From: a virus
Virus record (IMG/VR): IMGVR_UViG_3300013014_000076
Location: 1-34,229 of that record
Length of the DNA stretch: 34,229 bases
Strand: one strand, 5' to 3'
Below are positions 30,584 to 34,229 of the stretch, piece after piece. Under the pieces are notes generated by a model. The model was not told the DNA's origin. It did no database searches and saw only the letters and a program-made list of their open reading frames with translations. The position numbers and the translations under genes were made by a program. Each line of letters opens with the position of its first letter. The first letter of the stretch is position 1.

Positions 30584-31220
30584 TTTTTCTCGCTTTCAAT
30601 TTAGTTAATGTATCTTCGACCTCGCTTAAGAACTTCTCTACTTCTACTTCCATTGCCTTGATATACTCATCATCCCTTTCAAGGCGTACTACAAACAGTT
30701 GCAAGTCATCTGGTAGTCTAGGGTCAAACGATACGAAATCGCACCACCTAGACCCTGTTACAGCCATCTGAGCCTGCATCTGAGGGATATACTTAGATGG
30801 CGGTTTATCATCCATCAAATAATCAATATGGGTGCTACTACTGGGACACTTAATCTCAATCAGACCATTTCCCACAAGTCCATCTGGACTACACCCAAAC
30901 CATTTAATAGTAGGGTGATCTATAAAAGCCACTTGTTCTACAAAGTTACTTGTTGCTATCTCATAAGCAATCCTAGCCATTGGCTCTGTCTGTGTACCCC
31001 ATTCCATTGCAGCATTGGTAAAAGACTCGCTTGGCAACCCTGTAAGCCTTTGGACTACCAATTCCGTACGATATTTCGTACGACTCGCAGATTCCCCAGA
31101 CTTCCCCTTAGATAGCACATCTGCCATACGACTAGCAGTTACCTTGCCTAACCTGAGTTGATGCCAAGCATCTGTGCCTTGCTCTACTGCTATTCTGTCC
31201 TCGGTGGTAAATGTAGTGAT
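30573..31220 (-). CDS. YqaJ / lambda-exonuclease-type recombinase nuclease (start unusual)
   Basis: A PD-(D/E)XK exonuclease that chews one strand of double-stranded DNA for annealing by its partner. Conserved parts: GTDAWHQLRLGKVTASR (upstream of the first ATG), WGTQTEPMARIAYE, GCSPDGLVG with catalytic Asp, IEIKCPSS with the E-x-K, and a Gln in PQMQAQMAVTG. The first in-frame ATG, at 31127, would delete the conserved N-terminal motif. The frame stays open to a TAA about 27 bases beyond ATA 31226, with no ATG/GTG/TTG. I place the start at ATC 31220, 6 bases after an AAGGGG, but ATC 31223, ATA 31226 or a -1 frameshift from the gene above are alternatives. Confidence 0.8.
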   Translation of the reverse strand: MTTFTTEDRIAVEQGTDAWHQLRLGKVTASRMADVLSKGKSGESASRTKYRTELVVQRLTGLPSESFTNAAMEWGTQTEPMARIAYEIATSNFVEQVAFIDHPTIKWFGCSPDGLVGNGLIEIKCPSSSTHIDYLMDDKPPSKYIPQMQAQMAVTGSRWCDFVSFDPRLPDDLQLFVVRLERDDEYIKAMEVEVEKFLSEVEDTLTKLKARKNGL

Positions 31221-31222
31221 GA

Positions 31223-31450
31223 TTATCCCCTTACTTTTAACATGGCATTAGCTTGTTTATAAGCCATTTCAGCGCACCAATGAAAACCGCCTTCCGTTGC
31301 ATTTCCATTGTTATAATTTTCTCTTGAAATTTCAATAAAAATTGGCAATGCTTTAGCTGCAAAATAATCTCGCAAGTCCATGCCTGCACTTTCCTTAATA
31401 CCAACAATGTCTTTGCTATAAATAGGTTCTGCGCTTGGAAATGCTTTCAT
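31223..31450 (-). CDS. Small conserved phage protein (GMDLRDYFAAKA family)
   Basis: A 75-residue protein. The segment GIKESAGMDLRDYFAAKALPIFIEIS is a recurrent phage motif, followed by FHWCAEMAYKQANAMLKVRG; the Ala-Tyr-Lys-x-Ala-x-Ala-Met end is also conserved. Function unknown. It sits directly above the exonuclease and its last codons contain TTAAAAG plus AAGGGG, the latter being the exonuclease's likely ribosome site. It overlaps the small gene above by 4 bases. Confidence 0.7.
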   Translation of the reverse strand: MKAFPSAEPIYSKDIVGIKESAGMDLRDYFAAKALPIFIEISRENYNNGNATEGGFHWCAEMAYKQANAMLKVRG

Positions 31451-31605
31451 AGTTTAGCCTTTGCTAGAAGTTTTAAATTCTCTGCCAATGTTGCTATTTC
31501 GTTAGCAGCTTCAGCAGCTCTTTCATGGTTATTTTTTAGCTCATTGTTATAGTAGCTTTTAAGAACTTGGTTAATCTCTATGTAAACTTCTGAATAATCT
31601 GTCAT
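31447..31605 (-). CDS. 52-residue helical protein
   Basis: A short frame from ATG 31605 to TGA 31447-31449. It reads MTDYSEVYIEINQVLKSYYN and continues with ERAAEAANEIATLAENLKLLAKAKL, amphipathic helices likely to pack as a coiled coil. Its start and stop overlap the neighbours by four bases each, in a run of ATGA overlaps. No recognised domain. Its presence in a run of coupled early genes supports expression. Confidence 0.6.
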   Translation of the reverse strand: MTDYSEVYIEINQVLKSYYNNELKNNHERAAEAANEIATLAENLKLLAKAKL

Positions 31606-31799
31606 ATTTTTTTGCTATTCGTAGTTAGTTTTTGTGCCTTTGCCTGGTCGCATCGGTTCTGTTTCTGCATTAATTCCATGTAATCTTCTGTGCAATCATC
31701 GCAAATATTGACTACTTCTTGGGCATGATCTCTTAGATACAGCCAAGCCTTGTAATCCCTTCTTGATGGGTAGCATAAAGGATACCATTCACTCGTCAT
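31602..31799 (-). CDS. Small Cys-containing phage protein
   Basis: A 65-residue protein from ATG 31799, chosen over an upstream in-frame start (31838) because it overlaps the preceding gene's stop closely and begins the recognisable domain: MTSEWYPLCYPSRRDYKAWLYL, then ICDDCTEDYMELMQKQNRC. The four Cys (LC, CDDC, RC) could bind zinc. The pattern CxDCTxxY...M...RC recurs in phage early genes with unknown role. Three-base to eleven-base overlaps on both sides. Confidence 0.65.
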   Translation of the reverse strand: MTSEWYPLCYPSRRDYKAWLYLRDHAQEVVNICDDCTEDYMELMQKQNRCDQAKAQKLTTNSKKI

Positions 31800-32004
31800 C
31801 GTGCATTGGCTTTTGCTCTGGCTGAACAATAAAATCAATATCTTCTAATTCGTTCATCTCCCATTTACGAGAAAACTCAGCAGATAAAGCATCTATCGCA
31901 GCGTTCCATCCTAGCATGAAATACTCTTGTGGATGGTATACAGGCTCAGATAATTTATTAAAAGCCTCAAGACACTTTTTGTTAATCACTTTCGTTTTCT
32001 CCAT
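31789..32004 (-). CDS. 71-residue uncharacterised protein
   Basis: A small protein with VYHPQEYFMLGWNAAIDALSAEFSRKWEMNELEDIDFIV as its core and an acidic tail (PMHDDE). The GWNAAIDAL segment is a common helix in small phage early proteins, but I cannot name a family. It overlaps the gene above by 19 bases and the one below by 11. Function unknown; possible host-interaction protein by position only. Confidence 0.6.
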   Translation of the reverse strand: MEKTKVINKKCLEAFNKLSEPVYHPQEYFMLGWNAAIDALSAEFSRKWEMNELEDIDFIVQPEQKPMHDDE

Positions 32005-32195
32005 TGGTAAACGACTGTTTCACTAGGCGTTAGCTTTTTGGGCTGATCGTCTAAGGTACGAGCAAATTCTGCTTTAAAATCTGCCCACTTTTTTCTGTAG
32101 AACTCTTGTTCACTAGCTGGAATATAGCCATGCTGCTTTCTCCAGCGCAAAGCTATATCTGTAGAACTGGGGGTATAAATAAAGTTATTTTCCAT
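31986..32195 (-). CDS. 69-residue uncharacterised protein
   Basis: A basic, helical protein: IALRWRKQHGYIPASEQEFYRKKWADFKAEFARTLDD and a C-terminus VVYQWRKRK. Trp and Arg residues at regular spacing suggest a nucleic-acid- or protein-binding helix pair. The start overlaps the end of the zinc-finger gene at 32185. I do not recognise the family. Confidence 0.6.
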   Translation of the reverse strand: MENNFIYTPSSTDIALRWRKQHGYIPASEQEFYRKKWADFKAEFARTLDDQPKKLTPSETVVYQWRKRK

Positions 32196-32322
32196 ATTTT
32201 CTATCTGCCTCTCGTTTTAAACAAACTCCACATTTCCATCTACTTATTTTGTTAATCTTTACCAACTTAAAATCACTAGTTGGTCGTAGAACTTGACAAC
32301 TAACACACCACTTTCTGTCCAT
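32185..32322 (-). CDS. 45-residue zinc-finger protein
   Basis: ATG 32322 (reverse strand) to TAA 32185-32187. The product is MDRKWCVSCQVLRPTSDFKL and then KISRWKCGVCLKREADRKYGK: two CxxC pairs separated by about 20 residues, a compact zinc ribbon of a type met in phages. It would bind DNA, RNA or a protein partner. It overlaps the preceding gene by 23 bases and the next by 11, consistent with the packed operon. Confidence 0.65.
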   Translation of the reverse strand: MDRKWCVSCQVLRPTSDFKLVKINKISRWKCGVCLKREADRKYGK

Positions 32323-32497
32323 CCCAGCCTTCCTTTAAATAACCGAATTCTGACGCATCGCATACGGCTCTCAAATCTAAGCACACATCGCATTTGTCCA
32401 CCCATATCCTATATTGGTGATCCTTTGGTTTATGGACTCCCCAAGTGCTACCACAAGGGGAGCAAACATTATCAGGCTGCTCCTGTGCTAGTTTCAT
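32300..32497 (-). CDS. 65-residue zinc-ribbon-like protein
   Basis: A protein starting MKLAQEQPDNVCSPCGSTWG, with CSPC and CDVC pairs separated by about 24 residues, followed by LDLRAVCDASEFGYLKEGW. The arrangement is a four-Cys ribbon with an extra Cys. It overlaps the annealing protein gene above by 26 bases. Function unknown; it may be another small DNA- or host-factor-binding protein of the early operon. Confidence 0.6.
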   Translation of the reverse strand: MKLAQEQPDNVCSPCGSTWGVHKPKDHQYRIWVDKCDVCLDLRAVCDASEFGYLKEGWDGQKVVC

Positions 32498-33023
32498 TAA
32501 ATTGGGCTTTCATGTCGTTGTATGCGTTAGTGATAGCATCTAAAAACTTAGCGTTTCCCTTGTATTTCTTGTAAGATTGAGCAAAGGCCACCTTGAGTTC
32601 GGCAGGGCTTTTTTGCGCCTTAATTTCTGCAATAGTAGCCGTTAGCGTATCTTCTGTATCTACATCATCCCACAAATCTTCCCCTACATATAGACTTAAT
32701 CCTAGACCATGTAGAGCTATTGCTTTAGCCAGACAACGCTGCATAGCAGTATTTACGGCAAAGGCATCAGGGTTAGGCACAGCCTTATTGCGGTAGTCCA
32801 TTACAGGCAATTGGGCGGTCATAGACTTGCCAAAGGCGGTTACTGTACAAAAGACCATTACTGTATCGCCAAACGATACAGGCTGACCATAAGTCCATGT
32901 AGCCTCTGGGTCGTGTTGCAACAATGTATCAACAGCCCATGCCCAACTCAGATAACTAAGATTGTTTTTCTTTTCTATCTTGCTAGAAACATCTACATTT
33001 CTAAGCTCTAAATATTTACTCAT
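32472..33023 (-). CDS. Single-strand annealing protein (DUF1071/Sak3 type)
   Basis: A 183-residue protein with NNLSYLSWAWAVDTLLQHDPEATW near the start, then VFCTVTAFGKSMTAQLPVMDYRNKAVPNPDAFAVNTAMQRCLAKAIALHGLGLSLYVGEDLW, the hallmark of the DUF1071 single-strand annealing proteins. It would coat ssDNA made by the YqaJ exonuclease and pair complementary strands, giving phage recombination and possibly concatemer formation. AAGGA lies 8 bases before ATG 33023. The C-terminal 50 residues are variable and helical. Confidence 0.88.
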   Translation of the reverse strand: MSKYLELRNVDVSSKIEKKNNLSYLSWAWAVDTLLQHDPEATWTYGQPVSFGDTVMVFCTVTAFGKSMTAQLPVMDYRNKAVPNPDAFAVNTAMQRCLAKAIALHGLGLSLYVGEDLWDDVDTEDTLTATIAEIKAQKSPAELKVAFAQSYKKYKGNAKFLDAITNAYNDMKAQFNETSTGAA

Positions 33024-33036
33024 TTTGATTCCTTCA

Positions 33037-33318
33037 CTATGTTAATCGGATCTCTGCTACTTTTTCCATGTAAGCCCAGCTATGGTAATACAGCTTGCGA
33101 CCTAGGGACTCCCAATCTTTTCTTGCTACGCAATCACGAATAAACTCTTGTAGATCTGTATCGTCTACATCTTGCCCAATAGATTCAGCAAAATTGCCTA
33201 GGTCTGTAGGATCAAACTCAGGGTCATTCTTGACTGCATCGTAGATGCGCTCATCCAGTTGCTCTTGCTCTGCCTGGTCATCGTATGGGGCTTCATAATA
33301 AGAATTGTTGTTGTACAT
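33037..33318 (-). CDS. Acidic uncharacterised early protein
   Basis: A 93-residue acidic protein. The N-terminus is Tyr/Asn-rich and then highly acidic (DDQAEQEQLDERIYDAVKNDPEFD), the C-terminal half reads DTDLQEFIRDCVARKDWESLGRKLYYHSWAYMEKVAEIRL, an amphipathic helix pair. Acidic small early proteins of phages often act as DNA mimics or protein-binding inhibitors, but nothing in the sequence proves that here. AGAAG stands before the start at 33318. Confidence 0.55.
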   Translation of the reverse strand: MYNNNSYYEAPYDDQAEQEQLDERIYDAVKNDPEFDPTDLGNFAESIGQDVDDTDLQEFIRDCVARKDWESLGRKLYYHSWAYMEKVAEIRLT

Positions 33319-33498
33319 TTATCTTCTCCACGAATTGTTAAAGTTGTTGTAGAACAAAAACGCTGGGGGATTTTGCATAGGACAATCATTAGTCTTATAG
33401 CAAGGCGTTTGATCTACTACATCGGTTTTATAGCGTTTGATTGGGATTGGCGCACATCCCACTAAAGAGATCGCTAGGATCAGGATTAAGGCTCTCAT
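33319..33498 (-). CDS. Small lipoprotein (candidate superinfection-exclusion protein)
   Basis: A 59-residue protein from ATG 33498 to TAA 33319-33321. It begins MRALILILAISLVGCAPIPI: a positive start, hydrophobic core and lipobox LVGC, so signal peptidase II should cleave before Cys15 and lipidate it. The residue after the Cys is Ala rather than Asp, favouring sorting to the outer membrane in Gram-negatives. Two more Cys (33, 39) may form a disulfide. It lies in the early operon, not the lysis cassette, so a receptor-blocking role like phage T5 Llp is more likely than a spanin. That role is inference. Confidence 0.65.
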   Translation of the reverse strand: MRALILILAISLVGCAPIPIKRYKTDVVDQTPCYKTNDCPMQNPPAFLFYNNFNNSWRR

Positions 33499-33590
33499 AA
33501 TGTATAAACACCAACACGAAAGCCATACACAGTAATTACAAAAGCTACAATTACAAACCCTAATATGCCACCTAAAATAAAGTCTTTCAT
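33495..33590 (-). CDS. 31-residue membrane peptide
   Basis: ATG 33590 with an excellent AAGGAG seven bases upstream. The peptide is MKDFILGGILGFVIVAFVIT followed by VYGFRVGVYTL: one transmembrane helix, basic residue on each side. Its stop overlaps the lipoprotein start (ATGA). The pair could act together at the envelope. Real translation is strongly supported by the ribosome site. Confidence 0.6.
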   Translation of the reverse strand: MKDFILGGILGFVIVAFVITVYGFRVGVYTL

Positions 33591-33628
33591 TTTGCTACTC
33601 CTTCACGAGTTATTAAAAAACTACCTAA

Positions 33629-33919
33629 TTAAATCTTTACCCAAACTTGGTGAAAATTGTTTTTAAAGTTACCTTGAGTTCCTTGTTTTCTTACCCAAAT
33701 TTGTTTTTTTGTTTCATTGCGTTTTGCAATAAAAGCATCAATACAGTCTTGAGTAACTTTTTTCGCAACATCAAAAGATACTAATTTTTCATCAATAAAG
33801 AAAGTGTAATCACAAGACTCAACATCAGGAATAGCATCTAAATCTTGTTGAAAAGAAAAGTAATCAGTAGCACGATAGGAAACTTCACCACCATTTTTGT
33901 GCTGTAATTTAAATTTCAT
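33629..33919 (-). CDS. First gene of the leftward operon, unknown function
   Basis: A 96-residue protein from ATG 33919, preceded by GAAGGGG at good spacing; an in-frame upstream ATG (33955) would add 12 residues but has no ribosome site and lies by the promoter. It contains GGEVSYRATDYFSFQQDLDAI, CDYTFFIDEKLVSF, and CIDAFIAKRNETKKQIWVRKQGTQGNF, an alpha-beta pattern I do not recognise. It is transcribed from the promoter at 33962-33991 and is probably among the earliest products. Confidence 0.6.
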   Translation of the reverse strand: MKFKLQHKNGGEVSYRATDYFSFQQDLDAIPDVESCDYTFFIDEKLVSFDVAKKVTQDCIDAFIAKRNETKKQIWVRKQGTQGNFKNNFHQVWVKI

Positions 33920-33961
33920 CTTGTACCCCTTCACGAGTGTTAAAAAAGACTGCATGGATAA

Positions 33962-33991
33962 ATACTAATCTACAAATGTAGAGATTTGCAA
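33962..33991 (-). promoter_or_regulatory. Leftward early promoter with operator palindrome
   Basis: On the minus strand TTGCAA (plus-strand 33986-33991) and TAGTAT (33962-33967) lie 18 bp apart, good -35 and -10 boxes. The palindrome TCTACA-AA-TGTAGA (33969-33982) sits in the spacer, an ideal operator position. It drives the early operon from 33919 leftwards. Confidence 0.65.
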
Positions 33992-34024
33992 TAAATATAA
34001 AAAATATTTTTTAGTGTTGCTTTT

Positions 34025-34063
34025 TTGCACATTTTTAAGATGGTGTAGAATAAAATGTCTACA
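34025..34063 (+). promoter_or_regulatory. Rightward promoter and operator for the Cro-like gene
   Basis: The -10 box TAGAAT (34046-34051) has TTTGCA or TTGCAC about 15-16 bp upstream as a weak -35. The inverted repeat TGTAGA-N8-TCTACA (34044-34063) overlaps the -10 box and the likely start of transcription, so its occupant would repress the gene that encodes the Cro-like protein. AAAGGAG follows at 34063-34069, before ATG 34075. Confidence 0.65.
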
Positions 34064-34074
34064 AAGGAGCATAT

Positions 34075-34229
34075 ATGAATACTGTTGTAAATCTGCCACA
34101 AACAAGTTCATTCGACAAATTGATGGCTGAATTTGGTACTATCAAGATCCTATGCGAAAAGATAGGGGTTAAATATGTAACAGCCTATGCCTGGAAGATG
34201 CGGAACGGCATCCCTAAGAAGTGGCATAC
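34075..34229 (+). CDS. Cro/YdaS-like DNA-binding repressor, N-terminal part (continues at 1-68)
   Basis: The first 51 residues of a 68-residue protein (34075-34229, then the rest at the window start). It reads FDKLMAEFGTIKILCEKIGV and then KYVTAYAWKMRNGIPKKWH: helix-turn-helix of the YdaS/Cro type, where 'W-K-x-R-x-G-I-P' is the usual recognition-helix tail, and a final ENDLG. Such proteins are small dimeric phage repressors. AAAGGAG lies 6 bases before ATG 34075. The operator over its own promoter implies self-repression; binding at 33969-33982 and 1039-1091 is inferred from shared half-sites. No separate CI-like repressor is visible. Confidence 0.85.
   Translation, partial: MNTVVNLPQTSSFDKLMAEFGTIKILCEKIGVKYVTAYAWKMRNGIPKKWH

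Noticed and set aside
30828-31115. Plus-strand frame opposite the exonuclease
   Set aside because: Antisense shadow with no motif; the exonuclease has catalytic SPDG and EIK on the other strand.

Overview
The window is an essentially complete genome of a short-tailed (podovirus-type) double-stranded DNA phage, written as a linear contig cut inside a gene. The first 16 bases are identical to the last 16, and a 68-residue Cro/YdaS-like repressor gene reads without interruption from 34075 across the junction to 68. The molecule is therefore circular or circularly permuted, about 34,213 bp long. The order of head and tail genes (small and large terminase, P22-type portal, scaffold, DUF5309-type capsid protein, adaptor, gp10-like nozzle, ejection proteins) points to a P22-like virion. 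The base composition is moderately AT-rich. The host cannot be read from the sequence; a Gram-negative, perhaps freshwater, proteobacterium fits the gene content, but that is inference.

Layout. (1) 33956-34074 is a divergent control region. A leftward promoter drives an early operon running from 33919 down to 29833. A rightward promoter drives the Cro-like gene. Both carry TGTAGA/TCTACA half-sites, and the same half-sites recur at 1009-1098 before the next rightward operon. (2) 1-5054, rightward: repressor, two small nuclease-like proteins, small unknowns, a replication-protein-like gene, a cytosine-5 DNA methyltransferase with a second long gene in another frame on the same DNA, a Ref-like nuclease and a PP-loop (PAPS-reductase-like) protein. 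(3) 5051-6384, leftward: SprT-like metalloprotease and an HTH-metallophosphoesterase. (4) 6432-9836, rightward: a sigma-region-4/Q-like regulator, three glycosyltransferase-like proteins and small conserved phage proteins. (5) 9886-28130: packaging, head, tail and ejection genes, with a terminator right after the capsid gene, a fourth glycosyltransferase and two fibre loci (one with an S74 chaperone). (6) 28133-29836: membrane proteins, a holin-like protein and a GH24 lysozyme. (7) 29833-33919, leftward: a recombination module (DUF1071-type annealing protein, YqaJ/lambda-exonuclease-type nuclease, an SSB-tailed small protein) among many tiny proteins, including a lipoprotein.

How it fits together. 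The repressor probably controls both early operons through shared operators. The leftward operon supplies recombination and host-interaction functions. The rightward early genes handle replication and DNA modification. The Q/sigma-like protein probably turns on the late genes. I see no integrase, CI-type repressor, DNA polymerase, tRNA or CRISPR array, so nothing here proves lysogeny. The most striking observation is the methyltransferase locus at 2512-3420: about 285 codons appear to be under protein-coding constraint in two frames of the same strand, with a 10-G homopolymer inside the overlap.
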